Below, piece by piece: positions 29,004 through 37,670 of a stretch of DNA of 64,000 nt (within the stretch, counting starts at the first letter, position 1; each line of letters begins with the position of its first letter). The notes beneath the pieces were generated by a model. It was given only the letters and a program-made list of their open reading frames with translations, searched no databases and was not told where the DNA came from. Origin of the DNA: CAWBRY01 sp963791295 (lineage in GTDB: Bacteria; Bacteroidota; Bacteroidia; Chitinophagales; Chitinophagaceae); the NCBI GenBank assembly GCA_963791295.1, contig CAWBRY010000001.1, forward strand, positions 1,054,001 through 1,118,000. Direction: 5' to 3'. The translations under genes and the position numbers were made by a program.

Positions 29004-30050
29004 ATGAAAAAGCATTTGCTGTTTTTATTACTCCTTGTATCCGCGGGTTCTGTCATGGGACAGTTCAATCCAGACAAAGATCCCTTTATGACGAAGGCCC
29101 TGAACAATGAAACGATCAAAGACGTTTTTGTGCAAACCTCTGGAGGTAGTATTGCTGTTAGTGGAGTGAGTCTTTCGGAGGCCAGGATCGAAGTATACGT
29201 GAGACCATCGAATGGCCGCAACGATAAAGAATTTTCGAAGGACGAAATCCAGAAAAAGTTGGATGAACTGTATGACCTGGATGTCTCTGTTGCCAATAAC
29301 AAACTGACTGCTACCGCTAAGTCGAAAGAAAGAATAAAGGATTGGAAGAAATCGTTGAGTATTTCATTCAAGATTTTTGTTCCAAAAAACATTTCCACTG
29401 ATCTGTCTACGAGTGGAGGCAGTATCCATCTAACGAATTTGTCTGGCAAGCTGGACTTTTCCACCAGTGGTGGAAGCCTTCATATTGACAATGTAAGTGG
29501 CACCACTAATGGACAAACCTCCGGAGGAAGCATTCATCTAACCAATTCGAAAGATGATATTGAACTCACTACCAGCGGTGGAAGTATTGAAGCGAGTCAT
29601 TGTGACGGAAAACTTAGATTAACCACTTCCGGCGGCTCACTGCGGCTTTCAGATCTAAAAGGAACTATCCGCGCTAATACCAGCGGCGGAAGTGTAGAAG
29701 GAAAAGATATAGAAGGCGAATTGGACTCCCATACTTCGGGTGGAAGTATTCGCCTGGATGATCTTTCCTGCAGCCTGGAAACTTCTACCAGTGGAGGAAA
29801 CATCTCCGTGTCCATGAAAGAATTGGGGAAATATATCAGGATCAATAATTCCGCCGGTAATATCGACCTGCGCCTTCCTAAGAACAAATCCCTGGATCTT
29901 GACCTTTCAGCACAAAAGATCAAGACTGATCAGCTGGAAAATTTCAGTGGCCGTGTAGACGATGATGAAGTGAAGGGAAAAATAAATGGGGGAGGAATAG
30001 AAGTGAGCGTGAGAGCCGGGAGCGGCAGGATCAACCTGGAATGGAGATAG
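29004..30050 (+). CDS. secreted beta-repeat protein, DUF4097-like
   Basis: An upstream in-frame ATG exists at 28956, but the ATG at 29004 begins a clear signal peptide (MKKHLLFLLLLVSAGSVMG, then QFNPDKD), so that start is chosen; 348 residues. The mature protein has a first TSGGS at 45-49, an alpha/beta segment, and then eight TSG-G-S/N units starting exactly every 18 residues at 136, 154, 172, 190, 208, 226, 244 and 262, with a weaker NSAGN at 282. Each unit reads like TSGGSIHLTN plus eight residues, as in a beta-solenoid with one 18-residue rung. The TSGGS codons differ between units, so the repeat is old and kept at protein level. It is the only non-permease gene inside the array. DUF4097 relatives occur in envelope-stress proteins such as LiaX; a sensing or surface role here is inference. 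Confidence 0.85.
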   Translation: MKKHLLFLLLLVSAGSVMGQFNPDKDPFMTKALNNETIKDVFVQTSGGSIAVSGVSLSEARIEVYVRPSNGRNDKEFSKDEIQKKLDELYDLDVSVANNKLTATAKSKERIKDWKKSLSISFKIFVPKNISTDLSTSGGSIHLTNLSGKLDFSTSGGSLHIDNVSGTTNGQTSGGSIHLTNSKDDIELTTSGGSIEASHCDGKLRLTTSGGSLRLSDLKGTIRANTSGGSVEGKDIEGELDSHTSGGSIRLDDLSCSLETSTSGGNISVSMKELGKYIRINNSAGNIDLRLPKNKSLDLDLSAQKIKTDQLENFSGRVDDDEVKGKINGGGIEVSVRAGSGRINLEWR

Positions 30051-30096
30051 CATTCAGCAAAGGGAATTTCATTGAGGACAATTTAAAACATCAGAT

Positions 30097-32520
30097 ATGG
30101 TAAGGAATTTTCTGAAGATCGCCTGGCGGAATCTTTTACGCCATAAGGGATTTTCGTTGATAAACATTTTTGGCTTAGCGGTGGGAATAGCCTGTTGTGT
30201 CCTAGTTGGGCTGTTTATCATGGATGAACTTAGTTATGACCGTTATAACAAGGACTCGGAAAGGATCTATCGGGTGGTGAAGGATTTTGTAAACGATGAT
30301 GGAAGCCGGCTTCCCGATGCCACCACGCCTCCGGCTATCGGCGCTGCTATACAAAAGGATATACCTGAAATCGAAAAAATGACGCGCCTATTTCCGGGGT
30401 GGGGAAGTAAATTTTATGTAAGGCACGGCGAAAAAAGATTCATCGAAGAAAATGTTTACCGTGCAGATAGCAGCGTATTTGATGTTTTTACGTTTTCTTT
30501 TCTTAAGGGTGATGCCAAGACCGCTTTGCTGGATCCTCATGCCGTTGTGATCACCGAGAAAACGGCAAAAAAATATTTTGGTTCGGATGATCCGATGGGA
30601 AAGACCCTGGAAATTAACACCTGGGAGCCGGTTATTGTCACAGGCGTCATTAAGGATGTTCCGGATAACTCACACTTTACCATAGATTTCCTAATCCCTT
30701 TGCGTTTCCGCAACGACGATGGAAGCCTGGTGGATATTAATTCGATCTGGGGCTGGTATAATTATTATACTTACATCAAGTTGAAAACAGGAACCAGCAT
30801 AGTTTCTGTTGACAAAAAAATCAGGGAAGTTTTTAAGAAAAACCAGGCGCAAAACAAAAACTATTTCTATAGTCAGGCATTGACCGATATTCACTTAACC
30901 TCCAATCTCAAATGGGAGCTACGCCCCAATAGTGACAAAGTATATATTTATATTTTTGGAACGGTTGCCCTCTTCATATTACTGATTGCCTGCATCAACT
31001 ATGTCAATCTTACTACTGCGCGCTCATCGTTAAGAGCCAGGGAAATCGGAATAAGGAAAGTTTCAGGCGCTGTAAAAGCAGCATTGGTAAGGCAATTCCT
31101 GGCAGAATCAATCCTGGTAGCCCTATTGGCTATGATCGCTGCTCTCATGATGGCACAACTCTCACTGCCATCTATAAATCAAATTACCGACAAGCATCTT
31201 TCGCTCTTACCACATGGCAACTTTTTCGTTTTGCTTGCGGTTCTCGCTTTTACGGTGATCATCGGATTGATTGCAGGACTTTATCCTGCTGTATTCTTAT
31301 CATCCTTTAAACCTGTTAAAGTGCTAAAGGGTGAAAAACTCTCGGGCGTGCAACGATTAAGTCTGAGAAGGATATTAGTGGTTACGCAATTCACAATATC
31401 CATAGCGTTGATTATCGGGACTATTATTGTGATGCAGCAGATCAACTTTATACGCCATGCAAAACTCGGATTGAATAAGGACCAGGTGATCATGGTCAAT
31501 GATATCGGCTATCTCAATAGGTCGGAAATAACAAAGCTAAAAGATGATTTGAATCAGATCCCGGGAGTAAAACAGGTGGCTTCCACCGACGGAATAGTGG
31601 GTGGGCAGAATTGGACCACCAGTTTGCGAATGAAAGGGAGCAGCAATGGCCAGCTGGTAAACTTCCTGAGTGTTGATAACGACTACTTCAGCGCGTTGAG
31701 CTTCAAAATGAAAGAAGGAAGATCTTTTTCCAGCCAATATCTTTCAGATACTGTTCATTATACTGGAACCGGAGTGGACAGAATGGCGGGAGGTATTATT
31801 CTGAATGAAACGGCGGTGAAAGATCTCAAGGTGCCTTCCCCTGCGGTGGGGCAGTTATTAGTGTGGGATACTAATAACGATACCTCCTGGTATGTAGAAG
31901 TGGTGGGCGTTGTTAAGGATTTCCATTTCACATCCATGAAAAATGAGATCAAGCCCTTTGCTTTTGTATTTGATAAAAACCGGCAATGGTATTTTACTGT
32001 CAAGCTGGATGGGGCTGAAATGAGCAGGACTATTGCAGCGATAGGTAAGAAATGGGGCGAGAATGTTCAGTCAAGGCCCTTTCAATACTTTTTCCTGGAC
32101 GATACCTATTCGAAATTGTTCTCCTCTGAAATGCATTTTAAGACCATCTTCATTTATATAACATCTATTGCCATCTTCATAGCCTGCCTTGGACTCTTTG
32201 GTTTATCGGCATTCATCACAGCACAAAGGTCCAAGGAAATCGGAATTAGAAAAGTGTTGGGGGCTTCGGTGTCGGGAATTACCGCCATGTTATCGAAGGA
32301 TTTTGTGAAGTTGGTACTCATTGCATCCCTCATTGCATTCCCGCTCGCATGGTGGGCGATGCACACCTGGTTGAGGGATTTTGTTTATCGCATCAACATT
32401 GGCTGGTGGGTGTTTTTAGCAGGGGCCGTTATTGCTTTATTAATTGCGTTGATCACGGTAAGCACACAGGCAATTAAGGCAGCAGTTGCTAATCCCGTGA
32501 AGTCGTTGAGGACGGAATAG
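30097..32520 (+). CDS. FtsX/MacB-like ABC transporter permease P12
   Basis: This 807-residue permease lies 46 bp after the DUF4097-type gene, with no strong promoter seen between them. Coupling motifs are RAREIGIRKVSGA (313-325) and RSKEIGIRKVLGAS (711-724); tail NPVKSLRTE. Its first half is closest to P1 (RSSLRAREIGIRK). The first periplasmic domain has SIWGWYNYYTYIKL, an element also seen in P22 (WGWYDFYTYLQL). The second carries an insertion, SDTVHYTGTGVDRMAGG, just before the LNETAV element, and then GVVKDFHFTSMKNEIKPFAF. A long junction with AT-rich repeats follows. Confidence 0.95.
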   Translation: MVRNFLKIAWRNLLRHKGFSLINIFGLAVGIACCVLVGLFIMDELSYDRYNKDSERIYRVVKDFVNDDGSRLPDATTPPAIGAAIQKDIPEIEKMTRLFPGWGSKFYVRHGEKRFIEENVYRADSSVFDVFTFSFLKGDAKTALLDPHAVVITEKTAKKYFGSDDPMGKTLEINTWEPVIVTGVIKDVPDNSHFTIDFLIPLRFRNDDGSLVDINSIWGWYNYYTYIKLKTGTSIVSVDKKIREVFKKNQAQNKNYFYSQALTDIHLTSNLKWELRPNSDKVYIYIFGTVALFILLIACINYVNLTTARSSLRAREIGIRKVSGAVKAALVRQFLAESILVALLAMIAALMMAQLSLPSINQITDKHLSLLPHGNFFVLLAVLAFTVIIGLIAGLYPAVFLSSFKPVKVLKGEKLSGVQRLSLRRILVVTQFTISIALIIGTIIVMQQINFIRHAKLGLNKDQVIMVNDIGYLNRSEITKLKDDLNQIPGVKQVASTDGIVGGQNWTTSLRMKGSSNGQLVNFLSVDNDYFSALSFKMKEGRSFSSQYLSDTVHYTGTGVDRMAGGIILNETAVKDLKVPSPAVGQLLVWDTNNDTSWYVEVVGVVKDFHFTSMKNEIKPFAFVFDKNRQWYFTVKLDGAEMSRTIAAIGKKWGENVQSRPFQYFFLDDTYSKLFSSEMHFKTIFIYITSIAIFIACLGLFGLSAFITAQRSKEIGIRKVLGASVSGITAMLSKDFVKLVLIASLIAFPLAWWAMHTWLRDFVYRINIGWWVFLAGAVIALLIALITVSTQAIKAAVANPVKSLRTE

Positions 32521-32641
32521 TTGATTATTAATTAGTGAATATTGACTAATAACATTGAATACTGATTATTAATTACTGATTATTGATTATTAACATTGAT
32601 TACTGACTATTAATAATCTATAATTAATAATCAATAATTAA
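32521..32641. repeat. cluster of TTGATTATTAA / TAATAATCAA units between P12 and P13
   Basis: Directly after the P12 stop, about 120 bp are built from degenerate units such as TTGATTATTAATTA, ACTGATTATTAATTACTGATTATTG and, at the right end, TTAATAATCAATAATTAA in the opposite orientation. The two orientations could pair into a long AT-rich hairpin. No coding frame fits. It fills nearly the whole 135-bp gap. Confidence 0.7.
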
Positions 32642-32655
32642 CAAAAAAGAAACCC

Positions 32656-35055
32656 ATGATAAAAAACTATTTTATCATAGCTTGGAGAAATCTCTGGCGC
32701 AACAAAACTTTCTCCATCATAAAGATTCTCGGATTGAGCATAGGCCTGACCGTATGCATGCTCATCTTCCTTTACACAAAAGACGAATTGAGCTTTGACC
32801 AGTTCCATAAGAACAAGGACCAACTCTACCGGATAGTGCAGACCTGGAAAATGGGGAAGGACGCCGCTCAAAACCTCGGCATTACTAATTCTGTCATGGG
32901 TGAAACCTTTGGAAAGGAGGTGCCGGAGATACAGCAGTTTGTACGCATGAATGGAGTGGCCGTGACGGTGAAAAAAGAAAATGATGTATTGACCGAAAAC
33001 CCATTATTTGTCGACAGTAATTTCTTTAGTGTCTTCACCTTTCGTTTAGTGGATGGTAATCCCACGACGGCGTTGAAGGATCCGCATTCGGTCGTGCTCT
33101 CAGAAAGAATGGCACGGAAATACTTCGGTGCAACCGATGTGGTGGGAAAGACGATGCAGATTAAATTAAATGATGAATTCGACAATTTCACTATTTCTGC
33201 TGTCGCCGAGAATTCCCCTCAGAATTCGTCACTCGCTGGGGATATGCTTATCCCTTTTGCTTACTATCAAAAGTCGGAGCGTAACACGGGATGGTTGGGA
33301 GGTAGCCTAAACACATTCTTAATGCTCGCGCCCCAGGCAGATATTAAAGCGGTCGAAGCCAAGTTGCAATTGATTTTCGATAAGAACACCAGGGAACAGT
33401 TGGACAAGGCGGAGAAGGATCAGGGTATGAAGATGAAGATCACCCTGGGTCTTCAACGGTTTACAGCAATTCATTTAAGTACTCAGACCGGCAGTGCCAA
33501 CGGCATGGCCGATAGCAACAAACCTATATATTCTTATATTCTCACCTGCATTGCCATCTTTATATTGATCATCGCATGCATCAACTTTATCAACCTGGCT
33601 ATCGCTCAATCGCTGAAACGCAGTAAAGAAATTGGGATTCGAAAGGTGATCGGGAGTACGCGCAAACAGCTTATCAGGCAGTTTTTGGTTGAATCGTTCG
33701 TTATTTCCCTGATTGCATTTTTGATGGCCATCGTGCTGACCATAGTAGTGCTACCTTTCTTCAATGAACTGGCAAATAAAAAACTAAGCCTCTCTTATCT
33801 TTCCGACGGTTATTTGTACGGCGGATATTTTTTGTTGCTGCTCGGTACATCTTTTATTGCCGGATTTTATCCTTCACTGGTGCTTTCTTCTTTTCAGCCG
33901 GTCAAGGTATTGTATAGTAAACAAAAACTCCTCGGTAAGAATTATCTCACGCGAGGCCTGATCGTCCTTCAATTTACGCTGGCCGTGTTCCTCATCATTG
34001 GCACCCTGGCAGTCAATTCCCAACTCGGCTATCTCCTTCATAAAGATCTCGGCTATGATAGTAACAACCTCGTGAGTATCAATTTGCCGTATAGCAAACA
34101 AAGCAACCGGCTTCCTGAATTATTCAAAAATGAATTGTTGGGCCAACCTTCCATATTGAGTGTAGCCGCCAGGAGCGGGGGCAGGAGCATCACCGGGGTA
34201 AAGGCAGATGGAAAACAAATACAGATCGAGTATAACAAAATCGACGACCAATTTTTACCGACGTTCAAAATACCCGTTATAGCCGGCCGAAATTTTTCTT
34301 CATCTTTTCCTTCCGATTCCCAACATTCCGTAATCGTGAATGAGAGTTTTCTGAAAGAAGCGGGTTGGTCAATTTCCAATGCGGTGGGCAAGACGATTAC
34401 TTTTATGGATGAAGACAAAAAGCCATTTTCCATTGTAGGGGTCACAAGAGATCATCACTTCACTACATTAAAGGAAAAAATCGGACCGGCGCTTTTTGCA
34501 ATGGACTCCTCAAATTATTATGGAACTGTCTGGGTCAAGATCAATCCCACCAATATTCCACAGACCCTTGCACTATTGCAGAATTCATTTAAGAAGCTCA
34601 TTCCCTACTATCCTTATGAGTATCATTTTATGAATGATGTTCTTAAAAGCGACTATGAAATGGAGTCAAAATGGAAAAACATTATCGGCATTTCATCTAT
34701 ACTATTCATTTTCATTTCCTGCATAGGGCTGTTGGGTCTTGTCATGCTTTCGATAGAACAACGTACAAAAGAAATTGGAATACGAAAAGTGCTTGGGGCA
34801 GCAATCTCCCGTATCCTTTTGCTGATCTCAAAGGAATTCATCATTCTTATTGGGATCGCCTTTGTCGTAGCTGTCCCACTTGGATACATTGCCATTAACA
34901 AATGGCTGCAAGGGTTTGCGTATCGCATACATGTAGGCTGGTGGATTTTTGCAGGTGCTGGAGTTTTAGTGATCGCCATAGCCTTGCTGACAATGAGCTT
35001 CCGGGCTATCCGCGCGGCGTTGGCGAATCCGGCGAAGTCATTGCGAAGTGAGTGA
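32656..35055 (+). CDS. FtsX/MacB-like ABC transporter permease P13
   Basis: This 799-residue permease starts MIKNYFIIAWRNLWRNKTFS. Coupling motifs are RSKEIGIRKVIGS (322-334) and RTKEIGIRKVLGAA (703-716); tail NPAKSLRSE, with SFRAIRAA before it. The second periplasmic domain is compact and has GVTRDHHFTTLKEKIGPALF in place of the GVVKDF form. TM2 is followed by NLAIAQSLKRSKE, where the S/T-T-A-R of most copies is changed. The first periplasmic domain has a charged tail (KAEKDQGMKMKI-like) before the LQRFTAIHLSTQ element. Long repeat-bearing gaps lie on both sides, so it could be a one-gene module. Confidence 0.95.
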   Translation: MIKNYFIIAWRNLWRNKTFSIIKILGLSIGLTVCMLIFLYTKDELSFDQFHKNKDQLYRIVQTWKMGKDAAQNLGITNSVMGETFGKEVPEIQQFVRMNGVAVTVKKENDVLTENPLFVDSNFFSVFTFRLVDGNPTTALKDPHSVVLSERMARKYFGATDVVGKTMQIKLNDEFDNFTISAVAENSPQNSSLAGDMLIPFAYYQKSERNTGWLGGSLNTFLMLAPQADIKAVEAKLQLIFDKNTREQLDKAEKDQGMKMKITLGLQRFTAIHLSTQTGSANGMADSNKPIYSYILTCIAIFILIIACINFINLAIAQSLKRSKEIGIRKVIGSTRKQLIRQFLVESFVISLIAFLMAIVLTIVVLPFFNELANKKLSLSYLSDGYLYGGYFLLLLGTSFIAGFYPSLVLSSFQPVKVLYSKQKLLGKNYLTRGLIVLQFTLAVFLIIGTLAVNSQLGYLLHKDLGYDSNNLVSINLPYSKQSNRLPELFKNELLGQPSILSVAARSGGRSITGVKADGKQIQIEYNKIDDQFLPTFKIPVIAGRNFSSSFPSDSQHSVIVNESFLKEAGWSISNAVGKTITFMDEDKKPFSIVGVTRDHHFTTLKEKIGPALFAMDSSNYYGTVWVKINPTNIPQTLALLQNSFKKLIPYYPYEYHFMNDVLKSDYEMESKWKNIIGISSILFIFISCIGLLGLVMLSIEQRTKEIGIRKVLGAAISRILLLISKEFIILIGIAFVVAVPLGYIAINKWLQGFAYRIHVGWWIFAGAGVLVIAIALLTMSFRAIRAALANPAKSLRSE

Positions 35056-35154
35056 GATGCTAGATACCAGATGCCAGATATTAGATGATTGGTGATTATA
35101 AATTATTGATTATTATTTTTTTTGATTCCACATTAGCAGTTCAATAATCAATAA
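35056..35154. repeat. AGATGC/AGATAC repeats and a TTATTGATTATT hairpin between P13 and P14
   Basis: Positions 35056-35087 hold degenerate tandem units (GATGCTAGATACCAGATGCC, then AGATATTAGATG). TTATTGATTATT (35103-35114) and AATAATCAATAA (35143-35154) are exact reverse complements and could form a 12-bp stem across a 28-base loop that contains a T8 run. Two different repeat types thus sit side by side in this 128-bp gap. Confidence 0.65.
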
Positions 35155-35183
35155 AAAGAAAATTATCAAAAAAATAAAAAACC

Positions 35184-37613
35184 ATGTTTAAAAACTACTG
35201 GAAGGTTGCCTGGAGAAACCTGGTTAAGAGCAAGATTTTTTCTGTAATTAATATTAGCGGATTAGCCATAGGCCTCTCCTCCTTTCTGCTCATATCCCTC
35301 TACGTGCTCGACGAGCTGAGTTTCGACAAGTACAATGAAAAGGCAGACCGCATCTTTCGTGTCAACTCCGATATTCGATTTGGAGGCGCTGATCTTCACC
35401 TACCGGTGGCATCAGATCCCATGGGACAAACGCTCAAGCTGGACTATCCACAGGTGGAAGAGTATACCCGCATTTACGCCAACGGCAATAAATTAATCAA
35501 GAAAGGCAACGAGTTCATCAGTGAATGGAATATAGGGCACGCGGATTCTACGTTTTTTAACGTATTTACCATCCCTGCTATTTCCGGTGATACAAAAACA
35601 GCACTCAATGAACCCAATACGGTGGTCATCTCGGAGTCCACAGCGAAGAAATATTTTGGAGACACCGATGCGCTGGGTAAAACGATCGAGACGAATGATA
35701 ACAATCGTACTCTTTATAAGGTCACTGCTGTGATTCGGGACCTCCCTCGCAATTCTCATTTTCACCTGGATTTCATATTCTCAATGAAAAATGTCCAATA
35801 CGAATGGGGCAATTTCCTGAGCAATAATTTTTATACATACCTCCTTCTCAAAAAAGGTACAAACTATAAAGACTTTGAAAAAAATTTCCCTCAATTCATT
35901 AATAAACATGTAGTACCACAGGCGGCTCAGATCATGCAAGTCAAAAGCATAGAAGAATTTGAAAAAGCAGGTAACAAGCTCGTTTACTCCCTGATGCCTT
36001 TAACACGGATCCATCTTTACTCTGATCGTTCCTTTGAATTGAGCCCGAGTGGCAATATTCAATACGTATATATTTTTTCTGCGGTAGCCCTGTTTATACT
36101 TTTGATCGCCTGTATCAATTTCATGAATCTCACGACGGCCCGTTCGGCAAACCGGGCCAAAGAAGTTGGGATTCGTAAAGTACTTGGCACCGAACGCAGA
36201 AACCTCATCAGCCAGTTTCTTACTGAATCCACTATGACCGCAGTCCTTTCGCTGCTATTGGCTGTAGGTATCACTTATCTGACGCTGCCCATGTTCAACA
36301 ATCTCGCCAGCAAATCGATGACGGTACAAAGTCTTTTTTCCTCCCGCATCGCTCCATTATTAATAGCACTTCCATTCATAGTAGGACTGGTGGCAGGAAG
36401 CTATCCTGCTTTTTTTCTTTCAAGCTTTAAACCTATATCGGTGTTGAAAGGTAAACTTGATATCGGTGGAAGGAGCAGGGCATTACGTAGCGGGCTTGTT
36501 GTATTTCAGTTTGGAGCCTCCATTATTTTGATTATTTCGACCATAGTCATTTTCCGCCAGTTGAGCTTTATTCAAACAAAAAACCTGGGATTTAATAAGG
36601 ACCAGGTGTTGGTGATAAATAATGCTTATGCTTTGGATCAGAATCTGAATGCTTTTAAGAATGACCTTTTGCAGCTGCCAGGCGTTCAGAGTGCCACCAT
36701 AACTAGCTATTTGCCCGTGACCTCCAGCCGAAGCGACAATACATTTTCCAAGGAGGCCGTGCTGGATTCAAAAACTGGATTGAATATGCAATTCTGGCCG
36801 GTAGACTATGGTTACTTGCCGACTATGGGCATTCAGCTTGCAAAAGGACGGAATTTTTCCAAGGATTTTGGTAGCGATTCCACAGCGGTTATTATTAATG
36901 AAACCACTGCAAAGTTCCTGAGATATGATGACCCTATTAACAAGAAAATATACGGATTCATTGGGTCAGCGAATGACCCTGCCGTATCTCTGACGATCAT
37001 TGGTGTGGTAAAGGATTTTCATTTCGAATCACTACGCAGGAATATTGATCCTCTCTGCCTTCAACTTGGACGAAGTACAGGTAGCATAAGCTTTAAGATT
37101 GCTGCTGCTCAGGTTGCACCGATACTTAGGGCTGCCGAGACCAAATGGAAAGCGATGGCTCCGGTTATGCCTTACAGTTATCAATTCATGGACGAAGCCT
37201 TTGACGAAATGTATCGCGTTGAAAGGCGAGTGGGCAAGATTGCTTTAGTTTTTTCCGTGCTGGCCATATTCATTGCCTGCCTCGGTTTATTTGGCCTTGC
37301 CACTTTTATTGCTGAACAAAGGACCAAAGAGATCGGCATTAGAAAGGTAATGGGCTGCACCACCTCGGGTATTGTGGAACTTCTTTCGAAAGATTTTCTG
37401 AAGCTGGTACTGATAGCATTCATCATAGCTGTGCCCGTCGGTTGGTGGTTTATGCATAAGTGGTTGGAAGATTTTGCCTATCGGACGAATATTGGGTGGT
37501 GGATTTTTGCCATTGCTGGCTTTGCTGCGCTGGGGATAGCCTTGCTCACGGTTAGCTACCAGGCAATAAAGGCCGCTTTGGCGAATCCAATTAAGTCACT
37601 GCGAACAGAGTAA
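35184..37613 (+). CDS. FtsX/MacB-like ABC transporter permease P14
   Basis: This 809-residue permease starts MFKNYWKVAWRNLVKSKIFS. Coupling motifs are RAKEVGIRKVLGT (324-336) and RTKEIGIRKVMGCT (713-726), the latter with M-G-C-T where others have L-G-A-S; tail NPIKSLRTE after SYQAIKAALA. The first half resembles P19 (TTARSA-RAKE, then QFLTES). The second periplasmic domain has GVVKDFHFESLRRNIDPLCL. An in-frame spacer (MQVKSIEEFEKAGNKLVYSL) lies before the LTRIHLYS element, as in P8. It follows the mixed-repeat junction and precedes P15 by 57 bp. Confidence 0.95.
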   Translation: MFKNYWKVAWRNLVKSKIFSVINISGLAIGLSSFLLISLYVLDELSFDKYNEKADRIFRVNSDIRFGGADLHLPVASDPMGQTLKLDYPQVEEYTRIYANGNKLIKKGNEFISEWNIGHADSTFFNVFTIPAISGDTKTALNEPNTVVISESTAKKYFGDTDALGKTIETNDNNRTLYKVTAVIRDLPRNSHFHLDFIFSMKNVQYEWGNFLSNNFYTYLLLKKGTNYKDFEKNFPQFINKHVVPQAAQIMQVKSIEEFEKAGNKLVYSLMPLTRIHLYSDRSFELSPSGNIQYVYIFSAVALFILLIACINFMNLTTARSANRAKEVGIRKVLGTERRNLISQFLTESTMTAVLSLLLAVGITYLTLPMFNNLASKSMTVQSLFSSRIAPLLIALPFIVGLVAGSYPAFFLSSFKPISVLKGKLDIGGRSRALRSGLVVFQFGASIILIISTIVIFRQLSFIQTKNLGFNKDQVLVINNAYALDQNLNAFKNDLLQLPGVQSATITSYLPVTSSRSDNTFSKEAVLDSKTGLNMQFWPVDYGYLPTMGIQLAKGRNFSKDFGSDSTAVIINETTAKFLRYDDPINKKIYGFIGSANDPAVSLTIIGVVKDFHFESLRRNIDPLCLQLGRSTGSISFKIAAAQVAPILRAAETKWKAMAPVMPYSYQFMDEAFDEMYRVERRVGKIALVFSVLAIFIACLGLFGLATFIAEQRTKEIGIRKVMGCTTSGIVELLSKDFLKLVLIAFIIAVPVGWWFMHKWLEDFAYRTNIGWWIFAIAGFAALGIALLTVSYQAIKAALANPIKSLRTE

Positions 37614-37615
37614 TT

Positions 37616-37640
37616 AATGAATAATTAATAATCAATAATC
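37616..37640. repeat. TAATTAATAATCAATAATC repeat after P14 (reverse orientation)
   Basis: A copy of the AT-rich junction repeat lies two bases after the P14 stop. It is in the opposite orientation to the copies after P5 to P8. Confidence 0.55.
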
Positions 37641-37670
37641 CGCAATAAGGAAAGTAAAAGCATAAAAACT

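Noticed and set aside
28946..29464. Minus-strand frame of 172 codons over the DUF4097-type gene
   Set aside because: The + strand frame has a signal peptide and an exact 18-residue repeat; the antisense frame has neither and is a composition artefact.
29409..29800. 54-bp periodicity that could suggest a CRISPR array
   Set aside because: The periodicity is coding (18 codons), the repeats vary at synonymous positions, and there are no constant repeats with unique spacers.
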